This document shows, in pieces, positions 40,024-49,145 of a DNA stretch of 64,000 bases; the stretch's first letter is position 1, and each line of letters begins with the position of its first letter. The position numbers and the translations under genes were made by a program. This stretch comes from Hyphomicrobiales bacterium (GTDB lineage Bacteria > Pseudomonadota > Alphaproteobacteria > Rhizobiales > Rhizobiaceae): NCBI GenBank assembly GCA_900466475.1, contig UBMI01000014.1:286417-350416 (forward strand), written 5' to 3'. The notes beneath the pieces were generated by a model, which was not told the DNA's origin, did not search any database, and saw nothing but the letters and a program-made list of their open reading frames with translations.

Positions 40024-42699
40024 TCAGCTCTTTTTCGTTTTCGCCGCTGCCTTTGCCTTGGTTGCTTTCGGCTTTGCGGCAGTCTTTGTCGTCTTTGCTT
40101 CGGCCGCCGCGGCCTTCGGCTTCGCGGCTGGCTTAGCCTTCGCAGCTGTTTTTGCCTTGGTCTTGCCTGCGGGAGCCTTGCCGGCCTTTTCCGCAATCAG
40201 GGCCAGCGCTTCCTCGACGGTAATGGCCTGCGGATCCTTGCCCTTCGGCAGCGTCGCATTGACCTTGCCCCAGTTGACATAGGGGCCGTAGCGTCCGTCG
40301 CGGACGGTGATCGCACCACCGTCAGGATGATCGCCCAGTTCCTTCAGCGCCGCCGGCGTGCCGCGGCCTCCGCCCGGCGCCTTGGCCTGCTTTTCGGCAA
40401 TCAGCGTCACGGCGCGGTTGAGGCCGACCGAGAAGACATCCTCGATGCTTTCCAGATTGGCGTAGGTGCCGTCATGCAGCAGGAACGGTCCGTAGCGGCC
40501 GAGCCCGGAAGAGATCATCTTGCCGGTTTCCGGATGTTTGCCGATATCACGCGGCAGCGAGATCAGCGCCATCGCCTTCTCGTAGTCGATATCTTCCGGC
40601 TTCCAGCCCTTGGGGAGCGACGAGCGCTTGGCATCCTTGCCATCGCCACGCTGGATATAGGGGCCGAAACGGCCCGAACGCAGCGTCAGTTCCTCGCCGG
40701 TGGTCGGGTCAGTGCCGAGGCTCTTGGGCTCATTCAGCGCCGCGCCTTCAGCCTCGCCGCCATTTTCGGAGGAAAGCTGGCGGGTGTAATTGCATTCCGG
40801 ATAGTTCGAGCAGCCGACGAACGCGCCGTACTTGCCGAGTTTCAGTGACAGGTTGCCGGTGCCGCAGACCTGGCAGATGCGCGGATCACTACCGTCCTCG
40901 CGCTTCGGGAAGACGAGTGGCGCCAGGGCTTCGTTGAGCGAATCCAGAACATTGGTGACGCGCAGTTCCTTGGTGTCTTCGATCTGCGAGAAGAAATCCT
41001 TCCAGAAATCGCGAAGAACCTGCTTCCAGTTCAGTTCCCCGGCGGAGATCCGGTCGAGCTTCTCCTCGAGGTCCGCCGTGAAGTCATATTCGACATACTT
41101 GGTGAAGAAGCTTTCGAGGAAGGCGGTAACGAGACGCCCCTTCGCCTGCGGGATCAGCTTGCGCTTGTCGATCGTCACATAGTCGCGGTCGCGCAAGGTC
41201 GCGAGCGTTGCGGCATAGGTGGATGGGCGACCGATGCCGAGCTCTTCCATCTTCTTGATGAGCGAGGCTTCGGAGTAACGCGGCGGCGGCTCGGTAAAGT
41301 GCTGTGTCGAGTTGATCTTCTGCTTGGCGAGATTTTCGCGTGCATTGATCTCCGGCAGGCGGCCATCCTCGTCATCTGCGTCGTCGCTCTGCTCGCCATC
41401 TTCCTTCTGGTCCGTATAGGCGGCGATAAAGCCATCGAAGCGTATGACGGACCCGACGGCGCGCAGGCCGGCCTTCTGGCCGTTGTTGTCGGCAATGATT
41501 TCAGCTGTCGTACGCTCGATTTCGGCCGATGCCATCTGGCTGGCAATGCCGCGCTTCCAGATCAGATCGTAGAGACGGATCTGGTCGGCATCCAGGAACT
41601 TGCGGACGCGATCCGGCGAACGGTTGAAGTCGGTCGGGCGGATCGCTTCGTGCGCTTCCTGGGCGTTCTTCGCCTTGGTCGAGTAGAAACGCGCCTTTTC
41701 CGGCAGGTAACGTTCACCGAACTGCTCGCCGATGGCGCTTCGCGCCGCATCGATCGCTTCCGGCGCCATCTGCACGCCGTCTGTACGCATATAGGTGATC
41801 AGACCGACGGTCTCGCCGCCAATGTCCACGCCCTCGTAAAGCTTCTGCGCGATCTGCATGGTGCGCGAAGCCGAGAAGCCGAGCTTGGAAGAGGCGGCCT
41901 GCTGCAGTGTCGAAGTCGTAAACGGCGGTGCCGGATTACGCTTGACGGGCTTTGCCTCGACGCTTTCGACGACATAGCTGGCGCCCTCAAGCAGCGCCTT
42001 CAGCTTTCCGGCCTCCTCGCCGTTGCCGATCGAGCGCGGCTGCAGCCGCTTGCCATTGGCGGCAACGAGCCTTGCTTCGAACTCGTCTCCGCGCGGCGTC
42101 TTCAGGAGCGCCGAAAGATTCCAGTATTCCTCCGAGATGAAACGTTCGATCTCGGATTCACGGTCGCAGACAAGGCGGAGAGCGACCGACTGCACGCGGC
42201 CGGCCGAACGTGCGCCGGGCAGCTTGCGCCACAGAACCGGCGAGAGGTTGAAGCCGACAAGATAGTCGAGTGCGCGGCGTGCCAGATAGGCATCGACCAG
42301 CGGAACATCGATATCGCGCGGATCGGCCATCGCATCGAGCACGGCCTTCTTGGTAATGGCGTTGAAGACGACGCGCTTGACCGGCTTGCCGTTGATGACC
42401 CGCTTCTTGTTCAGAAGGTCCAGCACATGCCAGGAGATAGCCTCACCTTCGCGATCAGGGTCGGTTGCAAGAAACAGGGCATCGGAGGATTTCACCGCAT
42501 CGGCAATATCCTTTATGCGCTTGGAAGAGGCGCCATCCACCTCCCACAGCATTTCGAAATCCTGATCCGGAAGAACGGAGCCGTCCTTGGCAGGCAGATC
42601 GCGCACATGGCCGAAAGAGGCGAGCACTTTGTATCCTGGACCCAGATACTTATTGATCGTCTTGGCCTTGGCAGGCGATTCCACCACTACAACATTCAT
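40024..42699 (-). CDS. topA: DNA topoisomerase I
   Basis: This type IA topoisomerase relaxes negative supercoils. It is 891 residues. The TOPRIM domain is at the N-terminus (VVESPAKAKTINKYLG; acidic DPDREGEA at about 80-87). The active-site Tyr is in GLITYMRTDG (near residue 303). One four-Cys zinc finger (CQVCG...C...C, about 595-625) and Topo_C repeats precede a long Lys/Ala-rich tail. The tail (about 835-891) is low-complexity and probably binds DNA. rnr follows after two bases. Confidence 0.96.
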   Translation of the reverse strand: MNVVVVESPAKAKTINKYLGPGYKVLASFGHVRDLPAKDGSVLPDQDFEMLWEVDGASSKRIKDIADAVKSSDALFLATDPDREGEAISWHVLDLLNKKRVINGKPVKRVVFNAITKKAVLDAMADPRDIDVPLVDAYLARRALDYLVGFNLSPVLWRKLPGARSAGRVQSVALRLVCDRESEIERFISEEYWNLSALLKTPRGDEFEARLVAANGKRLQPRSIGNGEEAGKLKALLEGASYVVESVEAKPVKRNPAPPFTTSTLQQAASSKLGFSASRTMQIAQKLYEGVDIGGETVGLITYMRTDGVQMAPEAIDAARSAIGEQFGERYLPEKARFYSTKAKNAQEAHEAIRPTDFNRSPDRVRKFLDADQIRLYDLIWKRGIASQMASAEIERTTAEIIADNNGQKAGLRAVGSVIRFDGFIAAYTDQKEDGEQSDDADDEDGRLPEINARENLAKQKINSTQHFTEPPPRYSEASLIKKMEELGIGRPSTYAATLATLRDRDYVTIDKRKLIPQAKGRLVTAFLESFFTKYVEYDFTADLEEKLDRISAGELNWKQVLRDFWKDFFSQIEDTKELRVTNVLDSLNEALAPLVFPKREDGSDPRICQVCGTGNLSLKLGKYGAFVGCSNYPECNYTRQLSSENGGEAEGAALNEPKSLGTDPTTGEELTLRSGRFGPYIQRGDGKDAKRSSLPKGWKPEDIDYEKAMALISLPRDIGKHPETGKMISSGLGRYGPFLLHDGTYANLESIEDVFSVGLNRAVTLIAEKQAKAPGGGRGTPAALKELGDHPDGGAITVRDGRYGPYVNWGKVNATLPKGKDPQAITVEEALALIAEKAGKAPAGKTKAKTAAKAKPAAKPKAAAAEAKTTKTAAKPKATKAKAAAKTKKS

Positions 42700-42956
42700 G
42701 ATGATTCTCTAAAAAAGATGTCGATCCGGCGAAGAAGCAGGCGCAACACGCACTGCAACATGAATACCGGCCCTCCGACATGGACAGGGAATTCGCTCCG
42801 GTCAAGAGGTTTGCTTCAATTTTACCTCTTTGCCGGGCATCGCAACCATTGCGAGATTTATAGACTATTGCAATTCAAGATGATTGAGCTATCGTTTTTG
42901 AAGTGTGGTTCGGGCTCTTTGGTAAGGCAGCCCTCTCCGTTTTCAGAGAGACAATT

Positions 42957-43163
42957 ATGGCGCCCAAGGTTGCAGGAAAAGACACCGCTCGCTCCAAATC
43001 GCTCGAAAACATCGCTTTCATCCGCCAGATGCTCCGAGAATTGCAGAAGGTGGCCGAACATGAAAATGCGGAGATGCTCTGCTATCTCATCGAAATGGCC
43101 TATGTGGAAGCCGGAGACCTGCAGTCACGCATCGATGACAACTCAGTCGGTCATGGAAATTGA
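42957..43163 (+). CDS. Small conserved hypothetical protein
   Basis: This 68-residue soluble protein is predicted to be helical. The core reads LENIAFIRQMLRELQKVAE and then MLCYLIEMAYVEAGD. I recognise this pattern from other rhizobial genomes as a small conserved protein of unknown function. ATG 42957 lies in the 258-bp gap divergent from topA. The last 21 bases overlap the 3' end of dprA on the other strand. There is no signal peptide. Confidence 0.72.
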   Translation: MAPKVAGKDTARSKSLENIAFIRQMLRELQKVAEHENAEMLCYLIEMAYVEAGDLQSRIDDNSVGHGN

Positions 43164-44291
43164 AACCTGTCCGCCCGCATGGCGATGCAGCCGACCGGCC
43201 ATATCCAGCTCCAGAAGAACAAGATAGACGGCGGAAGCCGAAAGACCGGTGTGACGAATGATATCGTCGACCTCCACCGGCGTCGGACCGAGCGCATCGA
43301 TGACGAGCGTGCGGTCCGTCTCGTCTGGCGGAAGCACTATCCTGCCACTTTCGCGTTTCGGTTCCTCGGCAGACGGCAGCGAAAAGAGATCGGGCTGAGC
43401 GAGCGGCGCCAGCGCTTCCACGACATCGTCAGGCGAAGTGACGATCATCGCTCCGTCCTTCAGAAGGCCATTCGTGCCGTGACATCGCGGATCGAGCGGC
43501 GAACCCGGCACGGCAAAGACCAGCCGCCCGAATTCGCCGGCCATCCGCGCCGTGATAAGCGAACCCGAACGGAATGCTGCCTCAACGACGGCGACGCCGA
43601 GCGAAATGCCCGCAATCAGCCGGTTGCGGCGGGGGAAATCACGCGCACGCGGCTCCCAGCCGAAAGGCATCTCGCTGACGGCAAGCCCATAGCCATTCCA
43701 TATCTCGTCCAGCAGCCCAACATTTTCAGGCGGGTAGGGCTGGTCCAGCCCTCCTGCCATTGCGGCGATGGTGCCGGTATTGAGGCTCGCCCGGTGGGCG
43801 GCCGTATCGATGCCTCGGGCAAGGCCGGAGACGACCGTATAGCCAGCCCGGCCGCAGTCTCTGGCAATCATCGCCGCGAACTTTGCGCCGCTGATGGAGG
43901 CATTGCGCGAACCGACGATGCCGACCGCAGGCCTGTTCAATATGGAAAGATCACCCTTGACCGCGAGCAGCGGCGGTGCGCCGTCAATCTGGCGCAGTGC
44001 CTGCGGATAATCAGGTTCGCCGATGCCGACGAAGCGGGCGCCGAAGCGCTGCACCGCCTCAAGCTCGCGATATGCTTCAGCCTCAGTGGCAATACGGATA
44101 GAGCGCGTCGCGCCGCCGCGTGCCGACAGTTCCGGCAGCATGGAAAGTGCTGCTTCCGCCGAACCGAAATGATTGATGAGATCGCGAAAGGTTGCAGGCC
44201 CGACATTGTCGGAACGGATCAGCCGCAGCCAGGCGATCCTCTGTCTCTCCGTCAGCGCAATTCCTTTTGGCTTTGCGCTGAGTGCGTCCAT
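43143..44291 (-). CDS. dprA: DNA-processing protein DprA
   Basis: This single-strand-DNA binding RecA loader is used in natural transformation and perhaps other recombination. The 382-residue order is typical: a SAM-like N-terminal domain (about 15-75), a Rossmann-like core with GSRNAS (about 127-132) and SGLARGIDTAAH (about 155-166), then a C-terminal winged helix (about 320-375). ATG 44291 shares one base with the plsY stop (TAATG), giving translational coupling. Rhizobia are not known for natural competence, so its everyday role is open. Confidence 0.93.
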   Translation of the reverse strand: MDALSAKPKGIALTERQRIAWLRLIRSDNVGPATFRDLINHFGSAEAALSMLPELSARGGATRSIRIATEAEAYRELEAVQRFGARFVGIGEPDYPQALRQIDGAPPLLAVKGDLSILNRPAVGIVGSRNASISGAKFAAMIARDCGRAGYTVVSGLARGIDTAAHRASLNTGTIAAMAGGLDQPYPPENVGLLDEIWNGYGLAVSEMPFGWEPRARDFPRRNRLIAGISLGVAVVEAAFRSGSLITARMAGEFGRLVFAVPGSPLDPRCHGTNGLLKDGAMIVTSPDDVVEALAPLAQPDLFSLPSAEEPKRESGRIVLPPDETDRTLVIDALGPTPVEVDDIIRHTGLSASAVYLVLLELDMAGRLHRHAGGQVSISMTD

Positions 44292-44911
44292 TACCCCTTA
44301 GCCCCGATCTTGCTTTCCGTCCCGCTCATCAGGCGGGAGATATTGGCCTTGTGCTTCCAGTAGGAGATGACGCTCATGATCGCCATGATCGCCGCAACCT
44401 TTTCGTCGCCCAATATCCACAATGCAACCGGAATGACAAGCATCGCAAGCAGAGCAGAAAGTGAGGAATAGCGGCTGATAAAGGCCGTCCCCAGCCAGAC
44501 GGCTGCAAAGAGCAGAACCATGAGCGGTGCTACGCCAAGCAACGTGCCGATATAGGTGGCGACGCCCTTGCCGCCCTTGAAGCCGATCCAGACCGGGAAG
44601 AGATGGCCGATGAAGGCAAAGAAACCGGCGATGATGCCCGCTTCCTCTCCCGCGAAATAGGCCATGATCCAGGCCGCAGCGGCAGCCTTCAGCGCGTCGA
44701 GCAGCAAGGTCGCCGCCGCGAGCTTCTTGTTGCCGGTACGCAGAACATTCGTGGCGCCGATGTTGCCGGAGCCGATGCTGCGCACGTCGCCAAGGCCGGC
44801 AGCGCGTGTGAGGATGAGACCGAACGGGATGGAGCCGAGCAGGTAGCCGACTACGACGGCGGCAAGTGCAAGAGGCAGCGTAATCTGCCAGGTGACAAGA
44901 TCAGATATCAT
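44291..44911 (-). CDS. plsY: Glycerol-3-phosphate acyltransferase PlsY
   Basis: This integral membrane enzyme moves the acyl group from acyl-phosphate to glycerol-3-phosphate, the first step of phospholipid synthesis. It is 206 residues with five to six hydrophobic helices. The three conserved loops are visible: GSIPFG (about 25-30) with GSGNIGATNVLR (about 43-54), and GFKGGKGVAT (about 106-115). ATG 44911 is preferred to TTG 44923. It lies between pyrC' and dprA. Confidence 0.94.
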   Translation of the reverse strand: MISDLVTWQITLPLALAAVVVGYLLGSIPFGLILTRAAGLGDVRSIGSGNIGATNVLRTGNKKLAAATLLLDALKAAAAAWIMAYFAGEEAGIIAGFFAFIGHLFPVWIGFKGGKGVATYIGTLLGVAPLMVLLFAAVWLGTAFISRYSSLSALLAMLVIPVALWILGDEKVAAIMAIMSVISYWKHKANISRLMSGTESKIGAKG

Positions 44912-44957
44912 TTTGTTTCCCAATCTTCTGACGAGAATCTGCCCTTAAAGGCCGCCC

Positions 44958-46250
44958 TCAGTTCTGCAATTCGTAAACCAGCTTGCCCGCGACGTAGGTC
45001 GCAATCGCTCGCCCGCTGAATCGCGCATCCTCGAAGGGCGTGTTTTTCGAGCGGGAAAGAAGCATGTCCTCGGCGACAAGCCAAGGCTCCTCGATGTCGA
45101 TGAGAGCGATATCTGCCTTGGCGCCTGGTTTCAGGGTGCCGGCATCAAGACCGAAGATCTGCGCCGGCCGCGTCGACATCGCATCGATCAGCCGCATCAG
45201 GCTGACCTGCTCGCTGTGATACAGGCGCAAGGCCGCCGCGAGCATGGTTTCGAGCCCGACAGCGCCATCCTCCGCTTCGCCGAAGGGCAGACGCTTGGTG
45301 TCGACATCCTGCGGATCGTGCGAGGACACGATGATATCGATCGCTCCCCTGGCCAGCGCGTCTGCCATGGCAACCCGGTCGTCCTCGGAGCGCAATGGCG
45401 GATAGAGCTTGAAGAAGGTGCGGTACTCGCCGATGTCGTTCTCGTTCAGCGCCAGATTGTTGATCGAGACGCCGCACGTGACCTTGACGCCGCGCGAGCG
45501 GGCAAGCTCGATCGCCTCGACCGATTCCGGAACGGAGATCATGGCCGCATGGTAATTGCCGCGCGTCAGTTGGGCGATGCGCAGATCGCGTTCGAGCGGG
45601 ATCACCTCCGCTTCCTTCGGAATGCCGGAGAGGCCGAGCCAGCTCGCAAGCAGGCCTTCATGCATGACACCGTTGGCGCCAAGATATTTGTCACGCGTGG
45701 CGCAGGAAATGACGGCGCCGAATTCGCGGGCATAGGTCATCACCCGGCGTAGCACCTGCGTATCGGAGATACTGGAATGCGCATCGGTGAAGGCGACTGC
45801 GCCTGCCTCCATCAGCAGACCGAATTCCGTCATCTCCTCGCCGGAAAGACCCTTGGTGATGGCTGCTGCCGGATAGACGTTGATTATGGCCGTATCCCGC
45901 GCCGTCTTCTTGACGAACTCGACGAGCGCGATGTCGTCGATGACGGGATGGGTATCCGGCATCATGATGATGGATGTCACGCCGCCCGCTGCCGCAGCGC
46001 GGCTTGCCGAAGCGATCGTCTCGCGGTGTTCGCCGCCCGGTTCGCCGATATGGACGCGTGCGTCGACGAGGCCAGGCGTGGCGACGAGGCCGGTGCAATC
46101 GCGAACGGTAGCACCTTCGGGGGCACCCTGGTTCTGCGCCTCCTTGCCGGCTGCGACGATCAGGCCGTCCTTGACGATGATGGTGCCGACTTCATCGAGA
46201 TTTCGGGAGGGGTCAATGATGCGGACATTCTTGAGGACGAGATTGCTCAT
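44958..46250 (-). CDS. pyrX: Dihydroorotase homologue, predicted catalytically inactive (PyrC'/PyrX)
   Basis: This protein is 430 residues with the full type-I dihydroorotase fold, but the metal site is gone. The usual D-x-H-x-H-x-R is DARVHIG (first His is Arg65, and the later Arg is Gly). The HCED-type His is replaced in ISCATRD (about 181-187). HIxHxS reads HAAMIS (Met237). The catalytic TDHAP reads SSHDP (Ser310). Such inactive homologues (PyrC' of Pseudomonas) bind aspartate transcarbamoylase and support its assembly. The start codon overlaps the pyrB stop by four bases, which fits a structural partner. An active PyrC must be encoded elsewhere. Databases usually call it simply dihydroorotase (pyrC). 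Confidence 0.88.
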   Translation of the reverse strand: MSNLVLKNVRIIDPSRNLDEVGTIIVKDGLIVAAGKEAQNQGAPEGATVRDCTGLVATPGLVDARVHIGEPGGEHRETIASASRAAAAGGVTSIIMMPDTHPVIDDIALVEFVKKTARDTAIINVYPAAAITKGLSGEEMTEFGLLMEAGAVAFTDAHSSISDTQVLRRVMTYAREFGAVISCATRDKYLGANGVMHEGLLASWLGLSGIPKEAEVIPLERDLRIAQLTRGNYHAAMISVPESVEAIELARSRGVKVTCGVSINNLALNENDIGEYRTFFKLYPPLRSEDDRVAMADALARGAIDIIVSSHDPQDVDTKRLPFGEAEDGAVGLETMLAAALRLYHSEQVSLMRLIDAMSTRPAQIFGLDAGTLKPGAKADIALIDIEEPWLVAEDMLLSRSKNTPFEDARFSGRAIATYVAGKLVYELQN

Positions 46251-47203
46251 GCGCCCACTCCATCGGTGCGGGGTCCCTGGTTCTGGGAAACCAGCAGCGT
46301 CTCCATGACGGCCATGCGTACCGCGACCCCCATTTCCACCTGTTCGGCAATCACGCTCTGCGGGCCGTCCGCGACTTCGGAGGCGATTTCCACGCCGCGG
46401 TTCATCGGTCCTGGATGCATCACGAGCGCATCGTCCTTCGCCGCCTTCAGCGTTTCCGCGTCGAGGCCGTAGAAGTGGTAATATTCGCGCACCGACGGCA
46501 CGAAGGCGCCGGACATGCGCTCGCGCTGCAGCCGCAGCATCATCACCACATCCGCGTCCTTCAGCCCTTCCTTCATCGAATGAAAGACTTCGACGCCCAT
46601 CTCCGCAATGCCGGCCGGCAGAAGGGTGGCAGGAGCGACAACACGCACCCTGGCGCCCATGGCGTTGAGAAGCAGGATGTTGGAGCGCGCCACGCGCGAA
46701 TGCAGGACGTCGCCGCAGATTGCCACGATGATACGCGACAGCCGGCCTTTGGCGCGGCGGATCGTCAGCGCGTCGAGCAGCGCCTGTGTCGGGTGCTCGT
46801 GCTGGCCATCGCCGGCGTTGACGACGGAGCAGGAGACCTTCTGGGCGAGAAGTGCCGCGGCACCGGCGCTGGAGTGGCGGATGATCAGGACGTCCGGTCG
46901 CATCGCGTTCAGCGTCATCGCCGTGTCGATCAGCGTCTCGCCCTTCTTCACAGAGGAATTGCCGACCGACATGTTCATCACGTCGGCGCCGAGGCGCTTG
47001 CCTGCGAGTTCGAAGGAGGCTTGCGTTCGTGTCGATGCCTCGAAGAAGAGGTTGATCTGCGTCAGTCCCCGAAGGGTCGACGTCTTTTTTTCTCTCTGTC
47101 GGCTGATCTTGACGGCTTCGTCAGCCTTGTCGAGAAGATAGGTAATATCCTGCTCGGTGAGGCCCTTGATGCCAATGAGGTGGCGGTGGGGGAAAAAGAC
47201 CAT
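46247..47203 (-). CDS. pyrB: Aspartate carbamoyltransferase catalytic subunit
   Basis: This enzyme condenses aspartate and carbamoyl phosphate in pyrimidine synthesis. It is 318 residues. The carbamoyl-phosphate site EASTRTQASFE is at about 53-63, HPTQALLDA at about 136-144, and HPGPMNRG at about 272-279. ATG 47203 (AGGCAGGG ahead) begins the protein where the family does. The 30 codons further upstream are non-family and discarded. Its 3' end overlaps pyrC' by 4 bp. No separate regulatory subunit gene (pyrI) is visible, in keeping with the dodecameric PyrB-PyrC' type. Confidence 0.95.
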   Translation of the reverse strand: MVFFPHRHLIGIKGLTEQDITYLLDKADEAVKISRQREKKTSTLRGLTQINLFFEASTRTQASFELAGKRLGADVMNMSVGNSSVKKGETLIDTAMTLNAMRPDVLIIRHSSAGAAALLAQKVSCSVVNAGDGQHEHPTQALLDALTIRRAKGRLSRIIVAICGDVLHSRVARSNILLLNAMGARVRVVAPATLLPAGIAEMGVEVFHSMKEGLKDADVVMMLRLQRERMSGAFVPSVREYYHFYGLDAETLKAAKDDALVMHPGPMNRGVEIASEVADGPQSVIAEQVEMGVAVRMAVMETLLVSQNQGPRTDGVGA

Positions 47204-47313
47204 GACCCTGCCTCTTCTTGTCTTCGCGGGGTCTATAAAGAGTGCGGGGGGAAGGGGCAAGCGCGTGCTGTGCGCAAATGCCATGTTCCCCATGCATTTT
47301 CCGTCGAATCCCG

Positions 47314-47420
47314 CTACTGCATGATTCCTTAAATCGGAATCGATTTATGGATAAAATTATGCAGCAATTTAAGGTGCTACAGCGTCCTTTGCGCGTCTGA
47401 AAAGAGGCGCGGCGCTGTAG
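47314..47420. repeat. RIME-like rhizobial intergenic repeat
   Basis: This element of about 107 bp is made of two imperfect palindromes. The first runs from TGCATGATTCC to TTATGCA (47318-47362, centred on AAATCG-gaat-CGATTT). The second runs from CTACAGCG (47377-47384) to CGCTGTAG (47413-47420), with GCGCGTC/GGCGCGG inside. I recognise the sequence as the common rhizobial intergenic mosaic element (RIME1 type). It lies in the 283-bp gap between pyrB and the acyl-CoA dehydrogenase gene. It is non-coding. Confidence 0.75.
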
Positions 47421-47486
47421 AGCAGAAATCTGCGAATCACGAACTTCCGGTTTCCTTTTTCCGGGTCCATGAAATAGAAGCGAACA

Positions 47487-49145
47487 ATGACCTCCGCAAA
47501 CCGGACTGAAGACAAACTCGCCGAACTCAACCAGCCAAGCCTCTGGTCGGGAATCAATGCCTATAGATCCGATCCGCTGATTGTCGATCTGACTGCCACG
47601 CTGCCGCGCACCATCCGTGAAGACCTTGAAAACATGGGTCGTTTCGTGACCTCGCCGGAAGCGCAGGAACTGGCGCGCATGGCAAACCAGGGCACGCCGC
47701 AGCTGCGCACCCATGGCCCGCGCGGCGAACGTCTTGATATCGTCGAATTCCACCCCGCCTGGCATGCGCTGATGCGCCGTTCCATGGCATCCGGCCTGCA
47801 TTCTTCCGTCTGGGATCCGCAGGCCGATACGGAGGCCAAGGATCAGGCCCACCATATTCGCGCAGCCCGTTTCTACCTGACGGCGCAGCTTGAATCCGGC
47901 CATCTTTGCCCGTTGACGATGACGAGCGCATCCGTTGCCGCTCTCTCGGCCTCGCCTGCCGTCCAGAAGGACTGGGCGCCCAAGATCCTGTCGCGCAAAT
48001 ATGACTCGTCGAACCGTCCGGCCATGCAGAAGTCCGCCGTAACGATCGGCATGGGCATGACGGAGAAACAGGGCGGCACGGATGTTCGGGCCAACAAGAC
48101 CGCCGCGGAAAAGGTGAGCGAAGGTATTTACCGGCTCTCCGGCCATAAATGGTTCATGTCCGCGCCGATGAGCGACGCCTTCATCATGCTGGCGCAGACC
48201 AAGGAAGGCATGGGCTGCTTCCTGGTGCCGCGGCTGCTGGAAGATGGTTCCGCCAACGGCCTGCAATTCCAGCGCCTGAAGGACAAGGTCGGCAACCGCT
48301 CGAATGCTTCGTCCGAAGTGGAGTTCACTGATACGTTCGGTTTCCTGCTCGGCGGTCCGGATGCCGGCATCCGGACTATCCTCGATATGGTGACGCTGAC
48401 GCGGCTCGATTGCGCGCTTGCCTCCTCGGGCATCATGCGCGCATCGCTGGCCGAAGCCGTTCATCACACCCGCGGCCGCAGCGTTTTCGGCAAGATGCTG
48501 GTCAACCAGCCGATCATGACGCGCGTGCTCGCCGACATGGCGCTCGATGTTGCCGCCGCCACGGCTCTTTCCTTCCGCCTGGCCGACGCCTTCGACAAGG
48601 CGCGCGGCAATGCCGAAGATGCCGCCTATGCCCGCGTCATGACACCGGTCGCCAAATACTGGTGCTGCAAGATTGCCCCGTCGCTGATCTACGAGGCGAT
48701 GGAATGCATCGGCGGCAGCGGTTACATCGAAGAACGCCCGATCGCCCGCCACTACCGCGAAGCGCCGGTCAATGCGATCTGGGAAGGTTCGGGCAACGTC
48801 ATGGCGCTCGATGTGCTGCGTGTGCTGAACCGCGGCAAGGATCTGTTCGAGACGGTGTTTGCGGGTTTTGCGCGCGATCTTGGACCGGCCGGAAAGAAGA
48901 CGATCGATGTGCTGCGCGCCGCGATCGCGCTTTGCGAACAGGATGAGGGCGCTGCCCGCCTGCTCGTCGAGCAGCTGGCGCTCGTTGCTGGCGCCGCCGA
49001 GCTCTATCGGCTCGGAGCAGGGCGCATTGCCGACGCGTTCATCGAGACCCGTCTGGCGGGCGGCTGGCGCTCGACCTACGGCATGCTCGATTCCCGTTTC
49101 GACGCCAGCTACATCGTCGATCTGCTTTACCCGCCAGCGGCTTGA
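47487..49145 (+). CDS. Acyl-CoA dehydrogenase, AidB-like
   Basis: This FAD flavoprotein is 552 residues, longer than standard acyl-CoA dehydrogenases (about 380) and close to AidB (about 540). The FAD segment GMGMTEKQGGTDVRANKT (about 188-205) and SGHKWFMSAP (about 217-226) are AidB-like. The C-terminal ECIGGSGYIEE and IWEGSGNVMALDVLR (about 430-444) carry the family's catalytic Glu. The AidB group is linked to alkylation damage in E. coli. Whether this copy acts on DNA damage or on branched acyl-CoA is open. The following GNAT gene overlaps it by 4 bp. Confidence 0.88.
   Translation: MTSANRTEDKLAELNQPSLWSGINAYRSDPLIVDLTATLPRTIREDLENMGRFVTSPEAQELARMANQGTPQLRTHGPRGERLDIVEFHPAWHALMRRSMASGLHSSVWDPQADTEAKDQAHHIRAARFYLTAQLESGHLCPLTMTSASVAALSASPAVQKDWAPKILSRKYDSSNRPAMQKSAVTIGMGMTEKQGGTDVRANKTAAEKVSEGIYRLSGHKWFMSAPMSDAFIMLAQTKEGMGCFLVPRLLEDGSANGLQFQRLKDKVGNRSNASSEVEFTDTFGFLLGGPDAGIRTILDMVTLTRLDCALASSGIMRASLAEAVHHTRGRSVFGKMLVNQPIMTRVLADMALDVAAATALSFRLADAFDKARGNAEDAAYARVMTPVAKYWCCKIAPSLIYEAMECIGGSGYIEERPIARHYREAPVNAIWEGSGNVMALDVLRVLNRGKDLFETVFAGFARDLGPAGKKTIDVLRAAIALCEQDEGAARLLVEQLALVAGAAELYRLGAGRIADAFIETRLAGGWRSTYGMLDSRFDASYIVDLLYPPAA

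Noticed and set aside
46250..47293. PyrB start at 47293
   Set aside because: The extra 30 residues are not family-like; ATG 47203 has a good ribosome site.
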